A stretch of 64,000 bases of DNA, from contig JABYQN010000005.1 in the NCBI GenBank assembly GCA_022606135.1, positions 496,001-560,000 on the forward strand, written 5' to 3'. Each line of letters starts with the position of its first letter. Within the stretch, counting starts at the first letter, position 1. The position numbers were made by a program, and so were the translations under genes. The notes beneath the pieces were generated by a model, which worked only from the letters and a program-made list of their open reading frames with translations, searched no databases and had not been told where the DNA came from. The DNA is from Fomes fomentarius. Its lineage: Eukaryota; Basidiomycota; Agaricomycetes; Polyporales; Polyporaceae. Positions 12,548 to 24,150 of this stretch are shown piece after piece.

Positions 12548-13098
12548 TACCTCTCGCAAACAGTGTCTAGAATGCCTAGACTGCTCGAGCAGACGTCCCC
12601 ATAGGCGCACTGACGCATACACTGAGTATGTACACGCTCACCTCTCCACCCAAATGTACGAAACGTGGCACGACAAATTTTGTCCAGCAGTCTTTGCAAA
12701 GGGGCCGGCCTGAGTGCTTCCTTCACTGAATCCCCCTGACGGCTTCGCATGCATCTCATGAGATTGCTCATATCGTCCAGCACTGTCAGTCCTACGGATC
12801 TGGCAAAATTTCCCATGTTGAACAAGCACCGATTCGGATTTGAGTATAGGAGAGCGTGTGTGCTAACGCGGCGAAGATGGTCTTGGTACGAGTACTGCGC
12901 ATCACTGAGCAACGAGTTCTTAGTAGGTAGCCTAGTATCAAGGAACAGGGTAACGGTGCTGCTTGGGGCGCCAGGACGGAGCGGTACGGGCCGAATACAT
13001 ACACTGTTGCACAGCCACAATCACCCAATCTTAAACGTGTCGGCGTTTCGCTTGACTAAGCGCTTAAATCTCTGTCCCTGACCACAACCATCTCAACC
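12548..13098. other. Intergenic; short dispersed-repeat fragment at 12858-12894
   Basis: No gene. The stretch 12858-12894 (TGCTAACGCGGCGA.. then GGTCTTGGTACGAG) matches two stretches near 29.58 and 29.74 kb, so it is probably a fragment of a dispersed repeat. Confidence 0.4.
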
Positions 13099-15783
13099 AT
13101 GCCACCGAGAAAGAAGGTCAAGACCTCCAACAAGGCAGGATCGTCCAGGCCTAAGAGATCCTGTGTCCAAAAAGCAACGGCGAATGGATCGTCGTCCAGT
13201 TCGACTCAAGGTACCGCAAACCAGTCAATGGTGGTGCGCCGTGACCGTCAACTTCGCGGGCGTCGGGGTGGTCTGGAGGGTATGCCTGACCTACCTGTTG
13301 AGCTACTTATGGAGGTGAGCGTACAGTACCCTGTATCTAGCTTTGAATTGACGTGACCATGTCTAGATCTTTGGCTTCTTGCACCCTCAAGACTTACTCA
13401 GTCTAGCCCGAACCACTCGCGATTTCAGGAAGTTTCTGATGCACAGGGACTCCGCCACATTCTGGAAAGAGTCCAGGAAGCAGGTTGAAGGCCTTCCGGA
13501 CCCTCCGCCGCATCTCAGCGAACCAGCGTATGCTAACCTGCTTTTCTTCAATCACTGTCACGTGCGTTCTGTTCTCGCGTTTCGTCCACTCTTGTTGTCC
13601 CTGAAAATTTTCTCCAGAACTGCTTGAAGGCCGCCCATGTAACGCCCTACTGGCCGCTTTTTGTTCGCTACTGCTCTGCATGCAGGAAAGAATGGTATGT
13701 CCTCCTCTCATACCCCAGGCTGGCGACTCTGACGTCGTTGTGCAGTCTACATCATGTATACTGCTCGTATGAATATCCAGGGGATCACATCGTCCAATGG
13801 TACAATGGAAGACACCCGGATAAGCTACACCGAGAGGCCCTCATGATCCTCATACAGAACGAGTGAGTCGATATGGTAGCTTCGGCGCACCCTCCTAGAG
13901 AGCAGATTCAACTGATGGCCGCTGCTTTGTAAAACAGTAGCCGAGCTCGCTACGACAGATATGCTCACAAGCACGACCTGGACAAATTGACGGAGGACTG
14001 GAAGGCTCTCGAGAAAGCAGACGATGCGGCGAAGGAGAAATTCGTCGAAGATCGCGCGGCCTTCATAGCACAATGCCGACAGGTATAACATCGCATTGTG
14101 TAAACTTACTACCCAACTGCTGATGTACCTTTCGCCCTGATCTTACCAGGCCTCCGCAGCAATAGAGGTTTGGGCGGCGAACATGAAGAGGAACGAACTT
14201 GCGGAGAAGGAAACGGTGAGGGAGGAACGTTTTGAAGCGTGCGTGACAATCGTATCCATGGTTTTCTCGGCTACGATACTGACGTTTAACCCCAGTGTGG
14301 TGGACAAACTTCGAAAAGAAGGGTGGGGCGATGAGCTCGACAAGATGTCGGAGGTTGACTACGACCGTCTCTCCGATCTACCCTCTGTCCGGCGCACCAC
14401 GAAGCTCACTGACAAGGGTGCGTCGTGACTTTCTACGCCACTATTCCGGCCGATACTCACGACAGACTGTATTCAATTCAGCATGGACCTTGATGCGTGA
14501 TGGCGTCGTCAAATTCATGGATGCCGTGCAAAGCAGACGAGTAGCTGCAGAGTTCAAGAAGATGATCCATGCCCGGGTTGACTTCCTTCGTGAAGCGCTC
14601 TACAACTACCTCCACGCTGAGTGGTTACAAACAAAGGAGCGGGTCACGTACGCTAGCGCCTTCGACTGTGCGCTCATGCCGGAGGTCCGGGCTATCCTCG
14701 AAGACACCTCCGACGGTATCACGAAGGAGTCCATCATGGCAGAACTTAGTGACATCCTCCCCACCGTGTCCGCAAAGTGGATGGAGAAGTGTAGGACCCG
14801 TTATGAGAAGATGGCTCGCAAAGCTTTCGAAGGCTCTGAGGTGGCGAATTCGCCAGATATCCTCAATCTGGCGATCGTCTCCTTCCACTGCAATACGTCA
14901 AGGTGCATCAATCATCGGTTTGCGTTCCCGGAGATCCTCGAGCATCTGTGTCTCAGGACAGAGTCACCCGCAGCGATGACCCAGGCGGACAGTGGCATGG
15001 ATGGCTACACAGCGGCCGTGCTTTCCGCTCACATTGGTTCTGGAGCTGACAAATTACACCGGCCTGTGGAACGCAGCGGAGTTCAAGTCGCTTCGCAGCA
15101 GAAGCTCACGCGGGAAGTGATCACAGCCTGCGGCCAGGACCCAGACACAGTAACCTATGCCGAGATGGACGCGTGCGAAGTCCGTCTTCGCTGCCGCATT
15201 TGCGCAACATTGGCTGCTCAGGACCTCTTCACTTGGAGGGCTGCAGTAAGTGTATTTCCCTGTTTCATCCCGTGTGCGACCCTGATAGTTCTCGTCGTCG
15301 TTGCCGAACGCTCGTAGATTTGGCACGGCGCAGACAAGCATTCACCGCACTGGCTGCCCGTTGGCCAGAGACTGAGCGGCTACTGGGACCGTGTTCCAGA
15401 GGATCTAGCTGCGAAGGCGCGGGCCCTCGAGAAGAGCATTGGGGACAACCTTGTGCACAGCGACAATGGCAACGGTCGGATTTTCTGCAAGACCGTGTGT
15501 ATGCGGTGTGGATCCTCGCACGGGTACATGTTGCACGTAAAGGATCACGTCAAGACAGTGTGAGTGTCTTTCGAAATGTCCTATAAATTGATCCCTACTC
15601 AACCTCAACCCCGCCGGGTCGGTCAATAGTCACCACAAGCAGAAACCAGAACTGGGCCACGACTTCTGTCTCGTCAGGGACGACAGTACGGACAAGATTC
15701 CCATGTATGCGGAGTTCTATGCCAACGACACGGCCAAGAAGAAGCAGGTGGACAACAAACAGGCTTTCTTTGCCTCGTTTTGA
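13099..15783 (+). CDS. F-box domain protein with Cys/His-rich C-terminus
   Basis: Predicted SCF ubiquitin-ligase adaptor of a type found in many copies in agaricomycetes. Ten exons (13099-13314, 13367-13561, 13618-13694, 13746-13862, 13938-14082, 14150-14238, 14296-14417, 14482-15245, 15318-15559, 15630-15783) give 706 aa. The N-terminal 55 residues are basic and Ser-rich. The F-box follows (MPDLPVELLMEIFGFLHPQD, LLSLARTTRDFRKFL, FWKESRK). After it come possible metal-binding cysteines (RYCSACRKECLHHVYC) and an RARYDRYAHKHD helix. The C-terminus has another Cys/His cluster (FCKTVCMRCGSSHGYMLH). The substrate is unknown. The frame holds through all nine introns. Confidence 0.85.
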
Positions 15784-16326
15784 GCACGCCTCTGATCCCG
15801 ACCGTGCTCAATGCTCGTACAGTCATCCCATGGTGCCACGCAAGCGTGCTAATCTAGTACAGGAGTATAAGCTGGACGTTAGACATCGTTAGACATGGTA
15901 TCCCCAAGTCTCCTTGTCATGACTGCTAGCTACGTTCTTGCAATATATGTCTTTTACCCTTGGAATTGCATTGCGCGACGAGGCCCCAGACTAAAGTTCC
16001 GCCTGCAGCGGCGACGACGAGTGCACGATGGCGATGATTGCACGTGTTCTCATCTAGAACTGGCTGGTCACTGCGATGGTGCGTACGCGACTGAAGCTTG
16101 AAGGATGTCGGTAAGAGCAGAGTTCTGGCTCCAGAGAAACACTACTCGCAACTACCCTCTTTGTTCAACCTGCGGTCGAGCCATGATATTCAATAATCGT
16201 AACTGTCATTCATGACAAAGGTGTTCATCAAAGTGTTCTGAGATCGCGCCACCGCCGATCGGGTCAGAACTGTGAGCTGAAGGAGGTAGAATACAAGAAG
16301 CTGCAGCAATGATCACAGCGACGCCG
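15784..16326. other. Intergenic between convergent genes, no gene seen
   Basis: 3' flanks of the F-box gene and of kinase-fold gene A. No supported reading frame or RNA. Confidence 0.5.
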
Positions 16327-17357
16327 TTATAATTTCAAACGAAAGTCGTTGGAATCCCACTCCTCTCTCTTCTCCATGTATTCCTCAACTATCGTATTCA
16401 CCCTCATAGCTTCCCTTTGTATCATCTCGTCGGAGGTACCCGGGGGATGAAGGCCGGTGCCTATGAGCTTCTCGGGATCGCGCGCGTCGAAGAAACCGAC
16501 CTTCTGATTGAAGTATTTAATCGTTCCTGCAATTTTGCAGGCGAGGTCTATTAGAACCTATCCACATGTGGTAAAAAGCAAACACATACTGGGATACCAG
16601 ACCTGCGCCTCCCGAAGCGTGTAATGTAACTCGTCGCAATAGTCCTCCGTCGACTCGGGCTCCCGAGCGCAGACCTTCACCAGCCCTTCATATTTTGCGA
16701 AAGGGCAGTCATGGAACACCGCCTGCGACAAATCGACGATTGTGGGCCAGGGCGACCCATCATCGCAAGGTCTGACTACGATGTGCTTTTCGACGAAATC
16801 GCCGTGGCATATCCCATGCTTATGAAGCATCAGTAGCGCCTGAATGGCTCGTTTTCTGGGAATACATATGTATCAGGTGCCTACATCGTCGGATGAAGAT
16901 GAACGAACCTGAAAGTCGCAGGTTGTTGTACTAAGGGCACTCGTAATCTCTTGCCACAGTCTTGCATTAACAGGACCGAAGTCGGGCCATCATCGGTCAC
17001 TCCGACGTAGTGGCCCATGAAATTTGGTATGACTTGGTCTAAGTCCCCATTGGCAGCAGTATCCAGCCGCTGATAGATGTCCGCCTCCGCCTTGAGTTGA
17101 TCGCAGAAATGCGCCTGGTACGCAATCTTAAAGACAACTTTCACGGTGGTGTTCAACGAGCGGAAGTGCGCCGATGCTCGGAACACTTGTCTTTTACCCC
17201 GGGCCCGAGAGGTGATTTTACTTTTGATGTGTACTACCTCGATTTGTTCGTCCTCGTAGCCGCTTGTACACTTGAGTACAAACGGCTTTTCCAGACCCGT
17301 AGGAGGTTGAGACTTCGAAGGAGTAAGATCTCTTGGGAGATAGAGGATGCAAGACAT
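16327..17357 (-). CDS. Kinase-fold protein A (HGDF-type, protein-kinase-like)
   Basis: Unnamed basidiomycete kinase-fold family. Three exons (17357-16909, 16855-16590, 16547-16327) give 311 aa. The N-lobe has a lysine-bearing strand (TVKVVFKIAY) and QLKAEADIYQRL. The linker VLLMQDCGKRL is followed by the catalytic-loop equivalent HGICHGDFVEKHIVV, then TIVDLSQAVFHDC, where a metal-binding Asp stands in VDLS rather than DFG. The motif layout resembles aminoglycoside-phosphotransferase and FunK1-like folds. Substrate and activity are unknown. Its exon 2 is exactly 266 nt, as in gene B at 29.8 kb, which supports a paralogue pair. The ATG at 17357 is used; the frame is open further upstream without a better start. 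Confidence 0.75.
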
Positions 17358-17798
17358 GGCGAAAATGTTAGATATGCGCCGCGGATTTTTGAATGATGAG
17401 ACGGCAATTTGTAGCAACTTGGTGCTAGCTAGTGTGCTTGGTTGAATATGGTTAAGATGGTTAGTGGTAAGAACACTTGAGAAGCGTGAGCGGCGTACCA
17501 GCGCTCGCTGCGCAACTTGTATGAGGCTGCACTTAAGCTTAACTTGTAGCCGCTGGCACTGCAGAGGCCTGGCAGAGGCTGGCACGGATTGCGGGGTAAA
17601 GACGCCCGTACGTGACTTGGACCCAATCGGAGTGAAGGAGATTGGTCATGGCCAATCACGTGTGGTGAATAATGGCCCCGTAGGCGCCGGGAGGGCGGGG
17701 CAAACTGGGCAAAGTGAGGCGGGAGGGCAGAATATAACAACACTCTCCTTTCTTCTCATCTCCATTGCTTTCCTCTGCTCTACTTCGTCAGCACAGAC
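17358..17798. promoter_or_regulatory. Divergent promoter of kinase-fold A and cytochrome c peroxidase
   Basis: 441 bp between two divergent ATGs. A TATA-like AATATAAC lies near 17731, about 65 bp upstream of the peroxidase ATG, followed by a CT-rich stretch of the kind common at fungal transcription starts. Confidence 0.4.
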
Positions 17799-19272
17799 AT
17801 GTCTCTCGCAGCACTCAGAGCGTCCACCCGCCGCATCAAGGTTGCTGTCCCCGCCGCCCGCGCGTCGCCTCGCATTGGGTTGCGCAACCAGGCGTTCCGT
17901 AGGTATTCGACCGAGCCCAGCAGTCCTGCTCCTAAGAGCTCGAACACCGCCCTTTTCGGTGCGATTGGTGTTGCCGCTGTCGGTGGTGTCGCATTCTGGC
18001 TGTACACGTCCAATTCGGACTCTGCAAGGGAGGCTGGTACCGCCCTGAAGTCGGGGGCGCAGGCTGCGAAGGTCGCTGCCAACTTCACCCCAACTAAGGA
18101 GGATTACCAGAAGGTTGGTGTATCATTGTGTGGGATACGTGTGAGGCGGATGCTCATTGCGCCCTTGTAGGTCTACAACCGCGTTGCGGAGATACTGGAC
18201 ACTGCTGCTGATAAGGGGTACGATGGTACGTGTCCTTTTCACTCGGTGATGTGCGTGTGAGATGACTTACCTCCCCTGTCATCTTCGGCTAGACGGTTCA
18301 TATGGCCCCGTCCTTCTTCGACTTGCCTGGCACGCATCGGGTACCTACGATAAGGAGACCAACACCGGTGGCAGGTCAGTTATCATCATCACGCCTCTCG
18401 TCTCCGACTGACACAACGGGTCTGTCTCCTCCTGTCTGCGTCATTCACGAATAGCAATTATGCTACCATGCGTTTCGAGCCCGAGGCAAAGCACGGAGCC
18501 AACAATGGTCTGAACGTCGCCCGCACTCTCCTCGAGGATGTCAAGAAGGAGTTTCCCTGGATCTCCTATGGTGACCTCTGGACTCTTGCTGGTGTAGCTG
18601 CCATCCAGGAGCTTGGTGGTCCCAAGATCCCATGGCGCCCTGGCCGAATTGACGGCTTCGCTGCCCAGTGCACACCCGACGGTCGTCTCCCTGACGCCTC
18701 GCAGGGTGCTGACCACGTCCGCAACGTCTTTTACCGCATGGGGTATGTCACAGCTTGCTCTCCATTTTACTGAGGCATGTATCTTGATACGCTCAATCCA
18801 CAGCTTCAATGACCAAGAGATCGTCGCTTTGCTCGGTAGCCACGCTCTTGGACGCTGCCATAGCGACCGCTCTGGCTTCGAGGGTCCCTGGACGTTCTCG
18901 CCTACGAGCGTGGTCAACGAATTCTACAAGCTCCTCCTGAACGAGAAGTGGGTCTGGAAGAAGTGGGACGGCCCGAAGCAGCTTGAGGACAAGAAGACTC
19001 GCTCGCTCATGATGCTCCCGACCGACTACGTCCTCGTGACGGACAAGTCCTTCAAGAAGTGGGTCCAGGCGTATGCCAACGACGAGCAACTCTGGTTCAA
19101 GGAGTACGTGCGCTCACTTGCGTGTTAGTTGCTTGAGTGAGAGTTTGAGCTGACTTTGGCTGGGTGATGCAGCTTCTCTGCGTCTCTGTCGAAGCTGTTC
19201 GAGCTCGGTGTGCCGACTCAGCAGTTCGTTTCCTCGGAGCCTTGGATCCTGAAGGGCTCAGATGAGAACTGA
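17799..19272 (+). CDS. CCP1: Cytochrome c peroxidase, mitochondrial
   Basis: Haem peroxidase of the mitochondrial intermembrane space; it reduces H2O2 with electrons from cytochrome c. Six exons (17799-18113, 18171-18225, 18293-18374, 18455-18742, 18804-19103, 19173-19272) give 379 aa. A basic presequence rich in Arg/Ala/Ser precedes a hydrophobic segment (about residues 51-69), the bipartite signal that sorts to the intermembrane space. Distal residues Arg133, Trp136 and His137 sit in RLAWHASG. The proximal haem ligand His260 is in [11 protein letters not shown]. Trp276 in EGPWTFSP matches the radical-bearing Trp of yeast CCP, and Asp321 in LPTDY its partner. All key residues are intact. Confidence 0.97.
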
Positions 19273-21510
19273 GCGCGTTAGAAGCGCCCGGTTGCTCACT
19301 TCCCAAACTCAGTTATCAGACCTTCTAGAGGTAGAGCATAGACGTAGACGTGTCGGGGCATCGTGGTCTGTTGCAAGGGCCCGCTGCCCGCCGGCCCTTC
19401 AGTATTTGGGATCCAAGGTTGAGGCGGGAGGTGAGACGATGGGGAGAAGAGGGAGAGTGAGCATGCGGGGGCGGTGGATTTGAGAAACTATATTCTATTC
19501 GTCGCCCACTCTTTGTTGTTACATGTTACTCGGTTGCTCTATCTAGTACATCTACCCAATTGCTTTCCTAACTTCCCCGGATCTCAGCCAATGGTTGCGG
19601 CGGAAAGGCTCCGGTGTGCTGGATCCGTGGTGGCTCCAGTGCTTCGCGGCTGCGGCCGGGTCACACACGCCCCTTAGGCTGAATGACTTTTTGAATATAG
19701 GGGAGGGACTGGGCCACGAGATGTCTCTTCGAACGCTTTACGGGTATCAGCAGGTGCGCTGCGGTGAATTGGGCGAACCGCGTTGGTGCCTCTCAGGGTG
19801 ACAGCTATTGGGCGTGGGTAGATGGTATGTGTCTTACTGGGACGCAGGTCCTACATATGGCATGTCCACCCCTCGACGTCGCATCGAATGACCGGCAGAC
19901 TGAGCCGCAGCGCACAAACAATTGGGACCCCCCGGCCGCACAAAAAGCGGCATACTCCTCGTATGGTCGCTGTGAATGTACATCGAAGTTATCTTGAGGC
20001 CGCCCTGACTCGACACATGACCAGGCCGAAACGTTACTGTGGGGCCGCAGTCGGCCAACCTTCGCTCAACGACAGCTTTGTGAACTTTTCCCTTTCCTGA
20101 TCACAGTGACATGCTGACACGAACAGGTCACCAGTGCTGCGTTGAACGGATATAAACCCATTCGGACTTCGACGAGGAAGTGTTTGACAAACGTTGCCAG
20201 CAGGGACAGATGTTACGACACACGTCGTGCCGCCACTCCTGCGCGTCCCGGAACGAAGGGCAGGCATTTGAGCGGCGAGAAGAACTTCAACAATGAAGGA
20301 AGTGCTAGAATTCTTCCGCGACCCCGATGCTACCCATGTATCCGCGCTCGGTACGAGGGTTTTAGTGAGTGGGCGCAGACCGGATCGGAAGTCAAAGCAA
20401 AGGGCGAGAGGTGGGGGTCACTCGACCATGCATTCTAGATTTGAATGTTGAGCATACGTTGTCCTATGAGACTTCAACGATTACGGCGCTCACCTGCATG
20501 CGACGAGGGTCCGGATCTATGCAGTCAAGTGGACCATCGTAATACAGCGGAGGAAAGCCCTTCAACGAGATGATCAGGTTCTATTTATGCTAGCTTCATT
20601 CACATTCATGGGTAAGCAGCACAAAGTGCGATCAACTCGAGACATACCATGAAAACGAGAGTCCAGGATCGCGCATGCCTCTGGCTTCCCATGAGTACAT
20701 ATGACGCTGCATTGGCTACATGAGCAAGCACGCTGGCTCAAGCTTGCGGTGTTTAGAGAGGGAACAGGACATATAGAGCACACACCAAAGTTGATCGCGT
20801 TCGAACGCGAGATGCAGAAACAGCTCGCACAGATTGACACCCTAGTCGTCGGGATGTCGACACTCTTTCATGGACGTCCGTCTCATCCGATAGCTCACAG
20901 GTCAAGCCAGCGACAATCTTTTTTCACCACAGGGGCGGTGTGACGAGCAATTGGACGAGGTATCAGACCTCTTAGTCGAGTGCCGGAGCGATGTTTGGTT
21001 GTTCTGTAAATGGGCGGAGCAGGAGGGACGTCATCTGCATTGCAAGGCCTTTTGAAACAACTGCGTGGTGTAAAGAAGGACGCACGCGCAGCCCGGGCAA
21101 AGAGAGGTGGAAGATGTCGAGAGGGCATGGTTGACAGCAAGAAACGATGATGCGCTCCTAGATTTCAGAGGACAGGCTCGTGCTGTCAGCTAAGTGGTGC
21201 ATATCGACCTAGAGAGCTAGACAGTGAGAATTTCAGCCATACGATTGAATACACCATATCTCCAGGAGCAGCGGGGCGTTATCCAGAAATAGAGTAAGGT
21301 ACCTGCCGTACAGCCCAAGTAATCGCGATCATGTATTGAACGCGTGTGATGAGGCTACACGAAGTGCCTGTGTAGTTGAATGCACGGCTCACATGTCACG
21401 GCCGGCGAGAAATGCTACGGAAGCAAACGCAAGGCGTGAATGTATCGTACATTCTTAATCCATTGTAAGCATGCTATAACATGGTCATAGCAGTCAGAAG
21501 GCGGAATAGC
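19273..21510. other. 2.2 kb with no confident gene; coding-like fragments 20290-21200
   Basis: The first 900 bp hold the CCP1 3' flank and nothing else supported. From 20290 the plus strand has several coding-like pieces: a short ATG frame followed by a perfect GTGAGT donor at 20364, LHATRVRIYAVKWTIVIQ near 20510, EREMQKQLAQIDTLVV near 20810, and QLDEVSDLLVECRSDVWLFC near 20960. They lie in different frames and could not be joined into one model. A decayed gene is more likely than a live one. No family is recognised. Confidence 0.35.
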
Positions 21511-22167
21511 TCAGAGCTCGTCACGCGTGCCCAGCGCCTCGAGCTTCACAAGTTCCACATCGAAGACGAGCACAGAGTTAGGAGGGATGACGTTGCCAAA
21601 TCCGCGAGAGCCTGAAGGCACAGTCAACCTGGTTCCGTCGCAGAGTATACAGAGGACGTACCATATGCCTTGGTGGGAGGGATAGTGAGTGTACGCTTCT
21701 CGCCCTGACACATACCCAACAGGCCCTCTTCCCACCCGCTGATGACCTGGTATGATCCCACTACAACAGCGTATATTCAGTCTCGTCTTACACCTCGCAG
21801 ACGAAGGAGACTTACGGGTGAGAGGAAGAGGCTGTCCTCTGTCCAAACTGATAGAGTAACACAGTAAGACCTCTGAACGATACGCACGCGCTGGGGTGTA
21901 GGTCTCACCTCGAATCGAACTTGTTCCCGTTTGACCAAAGCTTGCCAGTCTATGCACCATATGATGAGCATATGCCTCTATTTTTTACGGGGTTAGGAGA
22001 ATACTCACGTAGTGCATGTGCAGCCTGTCACCCTTCTGTGATGTAACCTTGCAGTCTTCGGGGATGTACGTGCGATCAATCTTGAGCTCAGTCGGAGCGT
22101 CCTCAGCTACGACGGCAAGGGCAAGAAGGAGTACAGAGAGGCAGCTCAAAACGCGCATGAAGAACAT
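21511..22167 (-). CDS. FPR2: ER-lumenal FKBP-type peptidyl-prolyl isomerase (FKBP2-like)
   Basis: Predicted prolyl cis-trans isomerase assisting folding in the ER lumen. Five exons (22167-22009, 21949-21909, 21847-21816, 21760-21662, 21611-21511) give 143 aa. Residues 1-20 form a signal peptide ([16 protein letters not shown]). The FKBP core is complete: [19 protein letters not shown], then [18 protein letters not shown], then [14 protein letters not shown]. These hold the usual Tyr, Phe-Asp, Val-Ile and Trp drug-pocket residues. The protein ends in RDEL, a close variant of the fungal HDEL retrieval signal, which with the signal peptide places it in the ER. It is divergent from the eL39 gene 262 bp away. 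Confidence 0.95.
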
Positions 22168-22429
22168 GTCGTAAACAGGAGATTTGGCTGTGATCGTATA
22201 GGAAAGGGGAACAGTCGTAGTAGGGGTTTGGGATGAGACTGGACGCGTCGCGACGCGGGAACGACACGTCTCTCGAGGCACACGTGGGAGATCCAAAAAA
22301 GCACGTGGTAGCTAGCTGCCTCTTTCGGCTGTGCTTAGTCAGAACTGTACAGGGTCTTTGCCTGTCGCCAACCTTATTTTGCCTCACTTTCCACCAACCG
22401 CCGCCGCCCCTCGTACGACTTCAAGAACG
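22168..22429. promoter_or_regulatory. Divergent promoter of FKBP2 and ribosomal protein eL39
   Basis: 262 bp between divergent ATGs must serve both genes. The side next to eL39 is pyrimidine-rich (CTCACTTTCCACCAACCGCC near 22384), as is usual for ribosomal-protein promoters. No canonical TATA is seen. Confidence 0.45.
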
Positions 22430-22794
22430 ATGGTATGTCCTGCGTCCTGTGGATCCTGGCCGTCTGTGGTCGAATGTAGGCCATGAACACTGACCTGGCT
22501 GATTCCTCTCGTTTGTAGCCTTCCCAAAAAACTTTCCGCACGAAGCGCATCCTTGCCAAGGCCGCTCGCCAGAACCGGTGAGTACAGGCAGGCTTTCTGG
22601 AGGGTGGAGAAACGGGGATGTTGAGAAATATGCGGCAGCCCCATCCCCCAATGGTTCCGTCTGAAGTCGGACACCAAGATCCAGGTGCGTCCATCCTCGG
22701 TAGCTCATCAAAGACTCGTCGATTGAAAGGATCTCTATCAACCTAGTACAACGCGAAGCGTCGCCACTGGAGGCGCACGAAGCTCAACATCTAA
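22430..22794 (+). CDS. RPL39: 60S ribosomal protein eL39
   Basis: Small basic protein of the large ribosomal subunit lining the exit tunnel. Four exons: 22430-22432 (only the ATG), 22519-22577, 22639-22684, 22747-22794. They total 156 nt and 51 aa, the invariant eL39 length. The sequence starts MPSQKTFRTKRILAKAARQN, continues PIPQWFRLKSDTKIQ and ends YNAKRRHWRRTKLNI, matching the family throughout. The start codon is cut off from the rest by an 86 nt intron, so a simple frame search misses the gene. All donors are GTATGT, GTGAGT or GTGCGT. Confidence 0.97.
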
Positions 22795-23589
22795 GCCCTC
22801 TACACCTGCACCTTGCACTCGCTACGGCTATGTTGCTGTTGCAGTCATATGGAGGCTTAGAGAGTATGACACGGGAGGGCGGCTGGCCAGACAGCAAGCT
22901 GGACCTCACACACACCATCGAGATATCGTGTCGACCACCAACGCACGCACACGATCACATGTATCGCTCTGTTACTGGCTTATGGCATTACCGCTAAAAT
23001 ATCCGCATGCGCTATGAAATTCTCCTCCATACTGCTTGGCGCCTGGAAGCTAGGAGTCGTTTAGTGACTGGGACGTGAGGCCTAGAGGCTCTGTGGTACG
23101 TTGATTATCTTTGAACGCTTCCATGTCTGTCGCAGTCCTACTCTGCTCTATGCCTGAGATCGTTCGAAGAGTTTCCTAAAGAGCGTTGGGGTATCGGCCT
23201 CAAGCCCTTAACCAGTGTCACAAGAGGGAAACAAACCTCGCACGCCTACAACGTTACGTCCATCCCAACTTGGATACGTCTACCTACACACTTGGCGGAA
23301 GCATGGCGAAGACGGCTAAAGATAATGGCAAAGAGCGCTTATCGACTCGGGACTACCGACTTTCGTCCTCGACTTGCGACGCCCCACTCTGTCCGGACTC
23401 ATCCTCTACATTCAGAGAAATACTCTGCTCCGTCGCTCTCACCATCACTTGCTTCTCCCTCTCCACTTTCCCATTTGACTCCCCTGGTGTACACACACAT
23501 AAACACATAGGTCCGTCAGCGGACATCCGATTGAATAGTTTTTGAGCCGTGTTATAATATAATGACATCTTAGCATTCCTATGTCCAAA
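22795..23589. other. Intergenic, no gene seen
   Basis: 3' flank of eL39 and the downstream side of an integrase remnant. The open frames here are antisense or low-complexity and have no supported product. Confidence 0.45.
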
Positions 23590-24150
23590 TTCAATGCATT
23601 GTGTCATCAAACGTATGCCGCAGATGAGCTTGCATCTGATTGAATATATACCATCCACGCTGTGGGACAAGCTTAGGCTTTCCAAGCTGGGCGTAAACCT
23701 CGTCTGCAGCAGCCTAAAACTCCGCATCAACAAATGCAAACGCCTCCTCCCGTGAGACAGGAAGTTGGCTGCGAAGATGCTCAACAATTGCAGGATCAAC
23801 AGCGATGCTGAGATCCTCATACCCATAGCTCTGAGGGCAATGGTAGACATCAAGAGGGGTTGTACCGGAGGGCGTCTCCTTCTTCTCTGACTTCGGACGC
23901 GGTGGCAGTTCCAGTACTGGACAAAGCCATCAAGCTCTCGCTGAATAATTTGTGACCACAGCCATTGGAACAGCTGACTGCTTTGCATGTTAGCATTACA
24001 TTATGGATGCCAAAGATATGCGACGTACACGTCATTCTCATCAGAAGGGTTGAAGAGCCCGATGAATTTCCCTTCGAGAATGATCTCTTGGAGGTCGTTA
24101 CCAGACGTCTTCAACCACCACACCGGTACCCACAGGTTCTTAATGGTGAT
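23590..24150 (-). pseudogene. Decayed integrase-core gene of a mobile element (C-terminal part)
   Basis: The minus strand encodes the C-terminal part of an integrase-core protein found in agaricomycete mobile elements. Pieces in order are NITIKNLWVPV and EGKFIGLFNPSDENDVYVAY, then QLFQWLWSQIIQRELDGFVQ with YWNCHRVRSQ, then TTPLDVYHCPQSYGYEDL, and finally YAQLGKPKLVPQRGWYIFNQ. The frame is broken by a stop and shift near 24000 and by an in-frame TAG at 23714-23716. The part with the catalytic acidic residues is not recognised upstream. The family comparison is from memory of similar basidiomycete integrases and should be confirmed by search. It is clearly non-functional. Confidence 0.6.
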
